DNA of 64,000 nt from Paenibacillus mucilaginosus 3016 (GCF_000250655.1 NC_016935.1:7148001-7212000); one strand, 5' to 3'; positions 16,227-25,181 are shown, counted from the stretch's first letter. The notes: generated from the letters alone by a model not told the origin. A program made the numbers and translations.

Positions 16227-16892
16227 TCAAGTGTACTGGTTCAGGCTGAATTTGTGGAGATGGTGGATTTTGTCGATCTCCATCTTCCCTTCCTTTACGT
16301 AGGCAAATTCCATATACGTATCGAAAGAGTCCCCGAGTCCCCATTCGTCGGGCGGCCGGGAGATGATTCCGGCGATGCGCAGCTGCGTGGGCCTCATATG
16401 AGAGGCGGCGATGATCGCCCGCTCGTCCCCGTCCACTCCCGCATGCGCCATCCCGCGAAGCGAACCCATGATATATATGCTCCCGGTGGAAATGATCGTC
16501 CCTCCCGGGTTCACATCGCCCATGAACATGATGTTTCCATCGTGGGTGAGCGTCTGTCCGGAACGCACCATCCCCCGTACCATCCGCACTTCCGCCGGAT
16601 CCGGATCCGTCTTCTGATGCGACGGGTCCAGCGTCTCGACGGACTGGATGAGCAGATTCCCCTTGGAGGAGATAATCCCCCGTACCTGCTCCTTCTGCTC
16701 CTCCGTCACGACGCGGCTTCCCAGCTTCACGTGGACATGAATAATAGGGCCGGTCAGGATCTGCTGATGGGTTTTCTCCAGCTTGTGCTTCAGCTCGGCG
16801 AGCACCTCCGAGAATTCGCAGGAATCGTCGAGCAGGAACACAAGCCCTTCTTTCACGCCTTTGATCGTCACATGATGTTTTGCTGCCGCCAT
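16227..16892 (-). CDS. minC: Septum site-determining protein MinC
   Basis: A 221-residue division inhibitor. The N-terminal domain (to about 100) is FtsZ-binding; the C-terminal beta-helical domain, rich in glycine (GGTIISTGSIYIMGSLRGMAHAG near 130-155), dimerises and binds MinD. ATG 16892 has AGGAG upstream, preceded by a copy of the ATAAACG element. The order mreBCD-minCD is that of Bacillus, but about 320 bases of repeat-bearing DNA and 350 more of GC-rich DNA separate mreD from minC here. Confidence 0.95.
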   Translation of the reverse strand: MAAAKHHVTIKGVKEGLVFLLDDSCEFSEVLAELKHKLEKTHQQILTGPIIHVHVKLGSRVVTEEQKEQVRGIISSKGNLLIQSVETLDPSHQKTDPDPAEVRMVRGMVRSGQTLTHDGNIMFMGDVNPGGTIISTGSIYIMGSLRGMAHAGVDGDERAIIAASHMRPTQLRIAGIISRPPDEWGLGDSFDTYMEFAYVKEGKMEIDKIHHLHKFSLNQYT

Positions 16893-16917
16893 AAACGCTC
16901 CTACCTTACTGCTTAAG

Positions 16918-16958
16918 ATAAACGGCTTGGCCGTCCTTCCAAGGACGATACGCGTTTA
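16918..16958 (-). repeat. ATAAACG palindromic element, copy B (upstream of minC)
   Basis: Bounded by ATAAACGGC and GCGTTTA, with an inner hairpin GTCCTTCCAAGGAC, and adjacent CTTAAG. It lies 19 bases from the minC start codon beyond that CTTAAG box, as copy A does for minD. Confidence 0.7.
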
Positions 16959-17016
16959 GTCCAAATTACAGATGCCCGTAACGAGCTTAGGCGGGCCGGA
17001 TGTTCTGTAATTTGAT

Positions 17017-17059
17017 GATAAACGGCTGCGCCTTCCTCTGTCGAGGCTGCGCGTTTATC
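17017..17059 (-). repeat. ATAAACG palindromic element, copy C
   Basis: GATAAACGGCTGCGCC ... GGCTGCGCGTTTATC: ends are inverted repeats of nine bases. It lies 125 bases upstream of minC. Confidence 0.7.
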
Positions 17060-17122
17060 CCTTGCTATCGGATGACAGAGTACAAGCATCTCTCGGCGGA
17101 CGCTGAGTTTCCGATAGGTGAA

Positions 17123-17161
17123 GATAAACCGCTGGGCCGTCCACCGGGGACGGTACGGCGT
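17123..17161 (-). repeat. ATAAACG element, degenerate copy D
   Basis: GATAAACCGCTGGGCC at the left, with an inner hairpin GGCCGTCCACCGGGGACGG; the right CGTTTATC end is lost. Confidence 0.45.
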
Positions 17162-17440
17162 GCTGAAGCCGCCTTCGGAAAAGACGGAGGCACGTGACCC
17201 GAATACCGGACGGCCGCCGACGGCATGCAAAGCCGGCAGCCGCTTGCGGTACCCTGAGGGGTCCATCCATGCCTTCGGCGTCCTTGGGCAAGGGACATGG
17301 CGTCAAGTTCCGCCCGGCCCAAAGCCGGGGTCTTCCGAACACAGCCGGCTCCGCCGCCTTCAGGTCAGCACAAAGCCGCAGACCAAGGCGGCGGCGGGTG
17401 TGGCGTCCAGGGCCTCCCCACCGCCGCCGTACCGGCTGCG

Positions 17441-17486
17441 ACCCGCCTTCCCGCCGTGGATGCACCCGCCTTCCCGCCGTGGATGC
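17441..17486. repeat. Two tandem copies of a 23-base unit
   Basis: Positions 17441-17463 and 17464-17486 are identical (unit begins ACCCGCCTTCCCGCC), followed by the first four bases of a third copy. Confidence 0.8.
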
Positions 17487-17566
17487 ACCCGGCTTGCCGC
17501 TCTGATTCCCTTAAGCCTATACATTTCGGCTTCGCCTGCTTGTTCTCCTGCCGGAGGGCAGGAAAA

Positions 17567-18094
17567 TTATTCTGCCTCCTCCTTGGAGACCACGGGCAGG
17601 CTCTCGAACAGCCGGCGGGCCGGCACGTAGATCGCCAGGGCGAACAGCAGATTGATCAGCATACTCGGCAGCATCTGGTGAAAGAACATCCATTGGAAAT
17701 CGACATGCGTCACGCGGAACAGGCGGTACAGTGCGAACAGCACCGCATCATAGAACAGGTTGCCGGCTCCGATGACCAGCATGCTGATCAGAATGGAAGA
17801 ATAGATTCTTCCCTGCATCAAGCCCGCCACATATCCCGCCAGCCCCATGCCGAACGCGACCGGTCCGAGCATCGGCGAGTAATGGATGAAGTCGTGCAGG
17901 ATGCCGAACACCAGCCCGAAGGCCAGTGCCGTATGGCGGTTGATATAGAGACCGATATAAATAACGATAACCAAAACAAAGTGCGGAATAATTTGAATAT
18001 GACTCTGCCATGCGGCAGGAATCAGCCACGGCATCAGCGTGCTTTCCAGCAAAAAGAGGAGGAAGAGAATGAGCCATAATTTCCCATATCTCAT
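17567..18094 (-). CDS. mreD: Rod shape-determining protein MreD
   Basis: A 175-residue membrane protein with five or six hydrophobic segments, an aspartate-containing GILHDFIHYSPMLG stretch typical of MreD, and standard length. It links MreB/MreC to the elongation machinery. It starts six bases after mreC, with GGAGGCGAAG before ATG 18094. Confidence 0.92.
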   Translation of the reverse strand: MRYGKLWLILFLLFLLESTLMPWLIPAAWQSHIQIIPHFVLVIVIYIGLYINRHTALAFGLVFGILHDFIHYSPMLGPVAFGMGLAGYVAGLMQGRIYSSILISMLVIGAGNLFYDAVLFALYRLFRVTHVDFQWMFFHQMLPSMLINLLFALAIYVPARRLFESLPVVSKEEAE

Positions 18095-18099
18095 ACCGG

Positions 18100-18981
18100 C
18101 TACTTCGCCTCCGGAACATCGACGACGAAGACTTCACGCAGATGGGTAAACGAAGCGAACGGCTCAATCGTCGCGACATAGGTGATCCCGAAGTCTCCCT
18201 GGCGCTTTTCCACCACTTTGCCGACCTCGATCCCATATGGGAATACCAGCCCTTTGCCGGAGGTGATCACCGTATCCCCGGGCTGGATGTCATCCCCCGG
18301 TTCGATCTTGGTCATGAGCAGCAGCCCCGTATCGGCATCCACCGTCTCCAGCACGCCGAACGACTTGTTTTCCTTCCCCTTGACGGTCAGGGCGATCGCC
18401 TTGGAGAATACGCCGCTCCCTGCATCGGCTTCCACGGACGCCTTGTCATCAATGCCTGTAATCAGCTGCACGTCGGCATAGAAGTTGGAGACCGACACGA
18501 TTCGTCCTACAAGCCCGGCCACCGAGACCACAGCCATATTGGCCCGGATCCCGTCCTTCTCCCCGAGATTGATCGTTACCATCTTCTGTGCCTGCTTATA
18601 GTCGACAACCTCCGCAATCCGGAAGTTGTATTTGTTCATCTGTTTCTGCCGCTCGGTAAAGGCCAGGGCCTCTTCCAGGCGCTTGTTCTTCTCAAGAAGA
18701 TCGTTCAGCAGCGTCGTATCCCGCGCATATTTCGTTACGGTCTGGCGAAGCACCTGGTTCTCCTCATATACAGTACGAAAGCCCCGGATGTCCTCGAACA
18801 ATCCGGCTATGTATCCGACGGGCTTGTAGATCATCCCCTGAACCCAGGAAACCGTGTCTTTCACGAACCGCTCCGGCCATGTCTGATATCCCCGGTTTCC
18901 GAACGTCAATCCCATCAGCGCAATAAAGAGGATCAGCCCCAGCATCAAAATGAGCAGTCTCTTATTCCCGAGTAATTTCAC
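18100..18981 (-). CDS. mreC: Rod shape-determining protein MreC
   Basis: A 293-residue bitopic protein: short cytoplasmic N-terminus, membrane segment (LLILMLGLILFIALMGLTFG), a coiled coil from about residue 60 to 105 (EENQVLRQTV...EKNKRLEEAL), then the beta-barrel pair with GLVGRIVSVSNFYADVQLITG and VITSGKG. It scaffolds the elongation complex outside the membrane. GTG 18981 is taken as start with AAGGTG eight bases upstream; a TTG six codons earlier is possible. Confidence 0.93.
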   Translation of the reverse strand: MKLLGNKRLLILMLGLILFIALMGLTFGNRGYQTWPERFVKDTVSWVQGMIYKPVGYIAGLFEDIRGFRTVYEENQVLRQTVTKYARDTTLLNDLLEKNKRLEEALAFTERQKQMNKYNFRIAEVVDYKQAQKMVTINLGEKDGIRANMAVVSVAGLVGRIVSVSNFYADVQLITGIDDKASVEADAGSGVFSKAIALTVKGKENKSFGVLETVDADTGLLLMTKIEPGDDIQPGDTVITSGKGLVFPYGIEVGKVVEKRQGDFGITYVATIEPFASFTHLREVFVVDVPEAK

Positions 18982-19114
18982 TTCTCCTGCACCTTCCAAC
19001 CTTTCCTTCAGAATTGGCCCTGCCTCATGTCTGATCTTACAGCAACCTAAGGGTTAAGCCGGACGGAACGAGGCATTGTGTACCCGCACCGCCCGGCTTC
19101 TATGGGACAATTCA

Positions 19115-20149
19115 TCAACGTCTGGCTTTGGATGTAGGACCCGAACGCGTCTTGAACAGATGAATGTTCTCGAGCGCCCGGCCCGTGCCGATCGCCACGC
19201 AGTCGAGCGGATTCTCCGCTACGAGAACCGGCATGCCCGTCTCGCGGGAGAGCAGCTTGTCGAGGTTGCGCAGCAGGCCGCCTCCGCCCGTAAGCACGAT
19301 CCCGCGGTCCATAATGTCGGCCGCGAGCTCCGGCGGACACTTCTCCAGCGTGACCTTCACGGCTTCGACGATGCTGAACACGGTATCGGCCAGCGCGTCG
19401 GTGATCTCCTCGGAGGTGACCGCCATCGTCTTCGGCAGCCCGGATACGAGGTCGCGGCCGCGGATCTCGAAGCGGGTCGGCGCGTCCATCTGCAGCGCGG
19501 AGCCGATCTCCATTTTGATCGCTTCGGCCGTGCGCTCCCCGATCATCAGGTTGTAGGTGCGCTTGATGTACTGGATGATCGCATCATCCATCTCGTCGCC
19601 CGCCACCCGGATCGAGCGGCTGGTCACAATGCCGCCGAGGGAGATGACGGCGACTTCCGTCGTTCCGCCCCCGATATCGACGACCATGGAGCCGGTCGGC
19701 TCCCACACCGGGAGATCGGCGCCGATAGCGGCCGCGAACGGCTCTTCAATCGTGTAGGCGTCGCGTGCGCCCGCCTGCCGGGTCGCATCTTCGACAGCAC
19801 GCTTCTCGACGGCCGTGATGCCCGAAGGAACGCACACCATCACGCTCGGATGGCGCTGGAAGAGGTAGCGCTGCTTCTGTGCCTGGCGGAGGAAGTACTT
19901 GATCATGGTCGAGGTCGTCTCGAAGTCGGCGATGACCCCGTCCTTCATCGGGCGGATGGCACGGATGTTGCCCGGCGTACGGCCGATCATCATCTTGGCG
20001 TCGTTGCCGACGGCCTCGATGGTTTTGGTATCGGTGCGGATCGCGACGACGGACGGCTCGCGAACCACGATCCCTTTTCCTTTGACATAAACGAGCGTAT
20101 TGGCCGTGCCCAGGTCAATCCCCAGGTCTTTCGTAAATCCTCCGAACAT
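19115..20149 (-). CDS. mreB: Cell shape-determining actin homologue MreB
   Basis: A 344-residue MreB-family actin. Phosphate-1 loop DLGTANTLVY near residue 10, phosphate-2 VVDIGGGTTEVAVI near 160 and the adenosine motif TGGGGLLRNLD near 288 are present. It directs lateral wall synthesis with MreC, MreD and RodA. AGAAGGGAG precedes ATG 20149. Paralogues Mbl and MreBH exist in many Bacillota; position in front of mreC identifies this one as MreB. Confidence 0.95.
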   Translation of the reverse strand: MFGGFTKDLGIDLGTANTLVYVKGKGIVVREPSVVAIRTDTKTIEAVGNDAKMMIGRTPGNIRAIRPMKDGVIADFETTSTMIKYFLRQAQKQRYLFQRHPSVMVCVPSGITAVEKRAVEDATRQAGARDAYTIEEPFAAAIGADLPVWEPTGSMVVDIGGGTTEVAVISLGGIVTSRSIRVAGDEMDDAIIQYIKRTYNLMIGERTAEAIKMEIGSALQMDAPTRFEIRGRDLVSGLPKTMAVTSEEITDALADTVFSIVEAVKVTLEKCPPELAADIMDRGIVLTGGGGLLRNLDKLLSRETGMPVLVAENPLDCVAIGTGRALENIHLFKTRSGPTSKARR

Positions 20150-20452
20150 AGTTGGTGCTCCCTTCTGTATTTGAACGCAAATTTCTCGGAATAGGCAAAA
20201 AGCAGGATGGGTTTACTCCGCAGCAGCACAAGCGATGATATGTACCCAGGAGGCAGCGTTTGCTTGGCAATCGGACATGCCTGTCCGGCAGCCGGCCCGG
20301 AGTAAACAACGGTTGCGCCCGTCCGTAGACGAACGCTCTTGTATGAAATTAACGAAGGTTCGCCGGCGGAATGCCGGGAAGCCGTACGATGGTTTCATGT
20401 CCAATCAGGCCGAACCCCGACGCTTGCGGGTCGAAACCTGCACTTCATTATA
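20150..20452. other. Leader gap between radC and mreB
   Basis: This 303-base gap should contain the mreB promoter, but I see no convincing -35/-10 pair. It holds a ten-base inverted repeat (GTTTACTCCG at 20211-20220, its complement at 20298-20307) enclosing a small hairpin CGGACATGCCTGTCCG at 20272-20287. Confidence 0.4.
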
Positions 20453-21142
20453 TTACATGTATCCGAGCTCCTTCAAACTCACGAAGCGCTGGTCTCCGAT
20501 GACCAGATGATCCAGCACCTCGATGCCGACAATCTCCCCGGCTTCCGCCAGTCTTCTTGTCAGCGCAATATCCTCCGGGCTCGGGGTCGGGTCCCCGCTG
20601 GGATGGTTGTGCGCACAGACGATCGAAGCGCTGCTGCGTTTGATCGCCGAGCGGAACACCTCCCGTGGATGAACGATCGAAGCGTTGAGGCTGCCCATCG
20701 ACAGCGTCTCCCGCCCGATCACATGATTCTTCGTGTTCAGAAACAGACAGACGAAATGTTCTTTCTGAAGGTAACGCAAATCCTCCATGAGCAGATTGGC
20801 GGCATCCTGCGGCGAGCGGATCGTTACCGTCTCGTTCAGGCCGCTGCGCGCCATCCGCCGGCCGAGCTCGATGCCCGCCCGGATCTGCAGCGCCTTCGCG
20901 GAGCCGATCCCCTTGATGCTTGTCATCTGCTCCAGGCTCATATCGCTCAGGCTCCGCAGGCCTCCGGATTCGCGCAGGAGCCGCTGGGCCACATGGACCG
21001 CGGACTCCTGGTAGGTACCGGTGCGAAGCAGAATCGCCAGCAGTTCCGCGTTGCTTAAGGCTTCCGCCCCGTAGTGGATCATCCTCTCGCGGGGCCGGTC
21101 TTCTAGGTGTAGTTCACGCAGTGTGTAATTCGGCGATTCCAT
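20453..21142 (-). CDS. radC: DNA repair protein RadC family (JAMM/MPN+ protein)
   Basis: A 229-residue RadC-family protein. A helix-hairpin-helix region lies near residues 60-85 (LEQMTSIKGIGSAKALQIRAG), and the C-terminal MPN+ domain has the JAMM metal motif HNHPSGDPTPSPED near 180. A role in DNA repair was once proposed but remains unproven. AAGGGGGAG precedes ATG 21142. Placement between maf and mreB is as in B. subtilis. Confidence 0.93.
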   Translation of the reverse strand: MESPNYTLRELHLEDRPRERMIHYGAEALSNAELLAILLRTGTYQESAVHVAQRLLRESGGLRSLSDMSLEQMTSIKGIGSAKALQIRAGIELGRRMARSGLNETVTIRSPQDAANLLMEDLRYLQKEHFVCLFLNTKNHVIGRETLSMGSLNASIVHPREVFRSAIKRSSASIVCAHNHPSGDPTPSPEDIALTRRLAEAGEIVGIEVLDHLVIGDQRFVSLKELGYM

Positions 21143-21201
21143 GGGTGCCGCTTAACTCCCCCTTCAAGTAGTACGAAACACCATTATAGCACGTCCACGC
21201 C

Positions 21202-21807
21202 CTAAATGACAGCGACTCCCAGACGTTCCAGAAGCTTCGACAGCAGGCTAAGCGGCAGTCCCACAACGTTGAAATAATCGCCCTCAATCCGGTCGATCAT
21301 CGTCGCGCCCAGCCCCTGAATCGCGTAGGAGCCGGCCTTGTCCATCGGCTCGCCGGAGGCGATATAACGGCGGATCTGGGCTTCCGTGAGCGGGTTCATG
21401 TACACCTCGGTCACCCGGTGCTCCGTCAGGCGCTCGCCCGTTACCAGATCGAAACAGGCCACGCCGCTGTATACCTGGTGCCTGCGCCCCTGCAGGGAGC
21501 TCAGCATGCGGAAGGCATCCTCTTCGTCCTGCGGTTTGCCGAGCACCTGCCCGTCCAGCACGACGATCGTATCGGAACCAATGACAATGCCGTCCGCCGG
21601 ACCCTCTTCCTTACAACGTTCGTACACTGCGCCCGCTTTGCGGGCGGAGAGCTCCTCCACGATCTGTGCGGGCGTGAGCCCCGGTTCCGTCGTCTCGTCC
21701 ACATCGCTGACGCGGATCGCATAAGGAAGGCCCAAGGCCCCAATAAGCTCCTGGCGCCGCGGAGAAGAGGAAGCCAGAATCAAGGTGCGCGTGTCGGTTA
21801 TTGTCAT
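21202..21807 (-). CDS. maf: Maf-like nucleoside triphosphate pyrophosphatase
   Basis: A 201-residue Maf protein. The N-terminal ASSSPRRQELIGALG and the central IGSDTIVVLDGQVLGKP carry the substrate- and metal-binding residues. Members hydrolyse dTTP/UTP or modified nucleotides, and overproduction disturbs septum formation in Bacillus. GAGGGA precedes ATG 21807. Confidence 0.93.
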   Translation of the reverse strand: MTITDTRTLILASSSPRRQELIGALGLPYAIRVSDVDETTEPGLTPAQIVEELSARKAGAVYERCKEEGPADGIVIGSDTIVVLDGQVLGKPQDEEDAFRMLSSLQGRRHQVYSGVACFDLVTGERLTEHRVTEVYMNPLTEAQIRRYIASGEPMDKAGSYAIQGLGATMIDRIEGDYFNVVGLPLSLLSKLLERLGVAVI

Positions 21808-21854
21808 AAAAACAGTCCCTCGTTTCGAATAAGTTTCTTGGCTGACCCACCTCG

Positions 21855-22097
21855 TTACAGCTTGCGGAAAATCCAGAATCCGAGAGCGAGCCCCAGGATG
21901 CCGATCAGGTTCAGCCGGATCTGCAGGTCGAGGTCATACCTGATCACAAGCAGATCCGCCTTGGGCTGCCAGGTCAGCGTGACCGACTTCGTCAAGAAGC
22001 CGAGATACGGATAGGGCGCCAGCAGCTGGCCGATGAGCGTGCCCGCGATCAGGCAGACCAGCAGCAGCAGAATCAGGGTGAGCGAATTCTTCTTCAA
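21855..22097 (-). CDS. Small membrane protein, DUF4321 family
   Basis: An 80-residue protein with two predicted membrane helices (residues 6-27 and 61-78) and a PYPYLGFLTKSV segment between, as in the DUF4321 family often found beside maf in Paenibacillus-like genomes. It uses a TTG start at 22097 after GAGGTATCC. Function unknown. Confidence 0.75.
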   Translation of the reverse strand: MKKNSLTLILLLLVCLIAGTLIGQLLAPYPYLGFLTKSVTLTWQPKADLLVIRYDLDLQIRLNLIGILGLALGFWIFRKL

Positions 22098-22317
22098 GAT
22101 GTAGGATACCTCTTTCGGACGGTAGTCAATTCACGCCAAAGCGCTATAGTCAAAAATTATTATAGCATATTTTGGCTTCCCTTCATGGGGATTTTGGCGC
22201 CGGACCGGGGCTGCCGGGCCCTTGGCACCGGGCCCCTCGGGAGGGGAAAGTTGCTTGCTTACAGCGCTAGGTAGGCCATGTACAATGAACAAATGAGAAC
22301 AGGAAGGAGTGACGGCC

Positions 22318-23616
22318 ATGAGTAAGCCTTGGGCGCGAGCCGCCCTGCTGGCGCTCGGCCTTCTGATCCTGCCCGGCCAGGCCGGTGCGGCCAAAGTGGT
22401 GCTCGATCCCGGACACGGCGGATCCGATCCGGGAGCGGTAGGCGTCAACGGACTCTACGAGAAAACGGTGAACTTCGACATCACCACCCGGGTCAGGGAG
22501 CTGCTGGTGAAGCAGGGCTACGAGGTGGTACTATCGAGGGAAACCGACAGCTATATGTCGCTGCAGGACCGCGTAACCTTCAAGGACAGCCAGTCGGCCG
22601 ATCTGTTCGTATCGATCCACGCCAATTCGTACGGCAGCCCGGATGTGCGGGGGGCTATGGTACTGTATTACGACGATGCCTATCCGCAGGAGAGCTATCC
22701 GGCCAGCGAGGCGATGAAGGTGCTCACCCCGCAGAGCCGGCAGCTCGCGCAGGAGGTGCTTGACGCTTTCGTTGCCGAAAGCGGAATGCAGAACCGCGGG
22801 CTCGTCCCGAGCGCGGTCTACGTCGTGCGCAACGGCACGATGCCGAGCATTCTGGTCGAGACCGGGTTCCTCTCGAACGCCGCGGATGCCGCGCTCCTCG
22901 CCCGGGACAGCGTCCGGGAGTCGATGGCCCGCGGGATCGCCTCCGGCATCGCGGCGTACCTGCCTCCGGGCACGGTGTTCCCGGACCTTACGGGACACTG
23001 GGCCCGCGAAGCGGTCCTGCGGCTGAAGGCGCAGGGCCTGGTGGAAGGCGCCGCGGGCGGGCGGTACGAGCCCCGGCGGGTGCTCACGAGAGCGGAATGG
23101 GTGACGCTGCTCGGCAGGCTCTTCGACCTGCCGCAGGCGGCGGCAGGGAGCGGATGCTCCGCCGGCGGAGCCGGCAGCAGCGTATCCGGCGCCGTGTACG
23201 GCGGCGGGGAAGGCTGCCGGCCGGAGGCCGCGCGGGGGGCTGCCGCGTTCCGTGACGTGAACGCGGGGCACTGGGCCTTCGCCGCCCTCGACAAGGCGGT
23301 GAAGGCGGGCGTGCTGGAGGGCTACCCCGACGGCACGCTGCGGCCCGACCGTCCGGTGACCCGGGCGGAAGTGGCCTCGCTCCTGCAGCGCCTGTCCGGC
23401 GCTGCCGAGGGGCAGGCGCACCCGTTCGGCGACGTGCCTGCCGGCTACTGGGCCGAAGGCTCAATCGCCGGGCTGCGGAACACCGGATGGATCGACGGCG
23501 TCAGCGCGGACCGCTTCGCGCCGGAGAAAGGCATGACCCGGGCGGAAGCGGCCGCCCTGCTCGACCGGTACACGGCCGCAGCCGGAAGGTCAGCCGTCCC
23601 GGCTGACGGCAGATAA
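22318..23616 (+). CDS. N-acetylmuramoyl-L-alanine amidase with three SLH domains
   Basis: A 432-residue exported cell-wall hydrolase. A signal peptide (about residues 1-24, ending GQAGA) is followed by an Amidase_3 catalytic domain with zinc ligands in LDPGHGG and SIHAN and the glutamate in VETGFLSN. Three S-layer-homology repeats follow, each ending in a TRAE motif, with a Gly/Ala-rich linker after the first. SLH repeats bind pyruvylated wall polymer and would hold the enzyme at the cell surface. ATG 22318 is preferred (AAGGAGTG site). The codons from 22980 on are even richer in GC than the rest. The gene is on the plus strand, away from its neighbours. Confidence 0.92.
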   Translation: MSKPWARAALLALGLLILPGQAGAAKVVLDPGHGGSDPGAVGVNGLYEKTVNFDITTRVRELLVKQGYEVVLSRETDSYMSLQDRVTFKDSQSADLFVSIHANSYGSPDVRGAMVLYYDDAYPQESYPASEAMKVLTPQSRQLAQEVLDAFVAESGMQNRGLVPSAVYVVRNGTMPSILVETGFLSNAADAALLARDSVRESMARGIASGIAAYLPPGTVFPDLTGHWAREAVLRLKAQGLVEGAAGGRYEPRRVLTRAEWVTLLGRLFDLPQAAAGSGCSAGGAGSSVSGAVYGGGEGCRPEAARGAAAFRDVNAGHWAFAALDKAVKAGVLEGYPDGTLRPDRPVTRAEVASLLQRLSGAAEGQAHPFGDVPAGYWAEGSIAGLRNTGWIDGVSADRFAPEKGMTRAEAAALLDRYTAAAGRSAVPADGR

Positions 23617-23702
23617 CTTGATGATGTAGTGTAGACGATGCAGGCCTGCCCAAAGTCGCGTGCCGTCCCCAAAAGGGCAGGCGCGGACCGAGGCCCCTAC
23701 GG

Positions 23703-23757
23703 CAAACAGCCAAAGCATACCCGCAGATTGCGGAAGCTTTGGCTGTTTGTCGTTTTT
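23703..23757. terminator. Bidirectional terminator between the amidase and the SPOR-domain gene
   Basis: CAAACAGCCAAAGC pairs with GCTTTGGCTGTTTG around a 19-base loop that itself pairs (CCGCAGATTGCGG). A T-run follows on the plus strand. Confidence 0.75.
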
Positions 23758-23771
23758 GCTGTGAGGCACGG

Positions 23772-25181
23772 TTACGGCTGGGCCGCGGTCGTCATGAGCT
23801 CCTTCTCCGCCACAAGGTACTGAAGCAGCGCACCCTGTGCCTGCCACAGGATGGCATGCGACGGATTCTTCTTATACTCGCCCAGCGCATTCACCGCCGT
23901 ATTCAGCGCATTATTCATCTTCGGCAGCAGGGTCTTGCCTGCTTCACCCAAGCCGTCGCTGACCGCGGAAGCTCCCGCCGCCCACGCCACATGCGACGTC
24001 TTGATCGTCTGAAGCGCCTTCTCGTCAATCGGGCCCGGCTCCGATTCTTTCAGCTTGGCTGCGGTCTGGGAGGCCGCCTGCTGCACGATCGAGGCTCCCT
24101 GCGAGATGTAGGTTTGGAAGACCTCCGCCCCCTTCCCGTTCCACCTTACTTTCTTGGCTCCCGGCACCTCGAAGGACTTGACCATCACCTCTTGCTGCCC
24201 CTGCAGTCCCTGGGCGAGACCGAGCGCGTCATCCCGGTTCGTCGTGACCCCCAAATAAACCGTGTTCTTGTCGCTGATCTCGGTGACCGCCTCAATCCCT
24301 TTCTTGCGCAGATCCCCGGCGAAGGTCTCCGCCGCTGCGGCGGTGCCGAATACCCCGCCCTGCAGGATCGTATAAGAGCGTGCCGGCAGATTGACGGCAG
24401 CCGACGCTCCCGGGAGCGCCCCTGCTGCAGCCGCCGGTTCGGTACCGGCCTTGGCGCTGCCGGCCGCGCCCCCCTTCGCCCCGGTGCCCTGAGGCGATAT
24501 TACCGGTGCGTCCTTCCCCGGCACCGCCCCCGGCTCGCCGCCGGTGAACATCGACAGCACCAGGAAGCCGAAGGCTACCCCGGTCACTACCGCTCCCATC
24601 ACCGAAGCCGTAATTTTGAGCCAGGATCCCTGCTGGGGAGGCCGGGTGTAATAGCCGTTGTCCGTCACCCGGCTGAAGCGGGAACCGGATGGCTCTTGTC
24701 CGCCGCGGGCGCTGTCCCGGCCGACATAGCCGGTCTCGCCGTCATAGACATCCGCCGGCTTCGAGTGCTCCGAATGCCGGATGAGCTTCTCAACCCGCTC
24801 CTCCTCCGGATCGAACGAGCTCTGCCAGGCGCCGAACTCGCTCCCGTACCCCTGACGGGACTCGGCCTCCGGCTCCAGCAGCAGCCACCCTTTCGACGCG
24901 GCCGGCGGTACGTCGTCCCGTGGAACATTCCCTGCAGCGGACACAGCTTCTTCCGGCTGCGCCTGGGTGCCCCGGCCGAATTGCCTGTCCGCCGCTTCCG
25001 GACGGAAGCGGACAAGCTCCGCTTCCCGTTCCGCAGGTGTTGCTTCCGTGCTGGGTTCCGGCTTCTTCTTTTCCTCAACCACCTCGTACTCTTCTCGGCG
25101 CAGCGGAATGACCCGCGCTTCCCCCCGCCCGCTTTCCGTTTTGGAGCTATTATATCGGAATGTCATTTTGGCCTTGTTCAT
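23772..25181 (-). CDS. spoIIB: SPOR-domain membrane protein, probable SpoIIB
   Basis: A 469-residue protein with a long charged N-terminal cytoplasmic region, one membrane helix near residues 212-236 (VMGAVVTGVAFGFLVLSMF), an Ala/Pro/Gly-rich linker and a SPOR-like domain (about 290-365, YTILQGGVFGTAAAAETFAGDL...VYLGVTTNRDDALGLAQGL). SPOR domains bind denuded septal glycan. In B. subtilis the SPOR protein SpoIIB, which brings engulfment proteins to the septum, lies between folC and maf, the same place as here. The name rests on topology and position, not on strong similarity. ATG 25181 follows GGGAGTG. Confidence 0.65.
   Translation of the reverse strand: MNKAKMTFRYNSSKTESGRGEARVIPLRREEYEVVEEKKKPEPSTEATPAEREAELVRFRPEAADRQFGRGTQAQPEEAVSAAGNVPRDDVPPAASKGWLLLEPEAESRQGYGSEFGAWQSSFDPEEERVEKLIRHSEHSKPADVYDGETGYVGRDSARGGQEPSGSRFSRVTDNGYYTRPPQQGSWLKITASVMGAVVTGVAFGFLVLSMFTGGEPGAVPGKDAPVISPQGTGAKGGAAGSAKAGTEPAAAAGALPGASAAVNLPARSYTILQGGVFGTAAAAETFAGDLRKKGIEAVTEISDKNTVYLGVTTNRDDALGLAQGLQGQQEVMVKSFEVPGAKKVRWNGKGAEVFQTYISQGASIVQQAASQTAAKLKESEPGPIDEKALQTIKTSHVAWAAGASAVSDGLGEAGKTLLPKMNNALNTAVNALGEYKKNPSHAILWQAQGALLQYLVAEKELMTTAAQP

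Larger units (their letters stand above)
16893..17566. other. Repeat-rich gap between minC and mreD
   Basis: A 674-base GC-rich stretch without a convincing gene. It contains three copies of the ATAAACG palindromic element (16918, 17017, 17123) and two exact tandem copies of a 23-mer at 17441-17486. Reading frames here have no ribosome binding site and encode low-complexity Arg/Pro-rich sequence. Confidence 0.6.

Noticed and set aside
16893..17566. A missing gene between minC and mreD
   Set aside because: Open frames there have no ribosome binding site, run through repeats and give Arg/Pro-rich low-complexity products.
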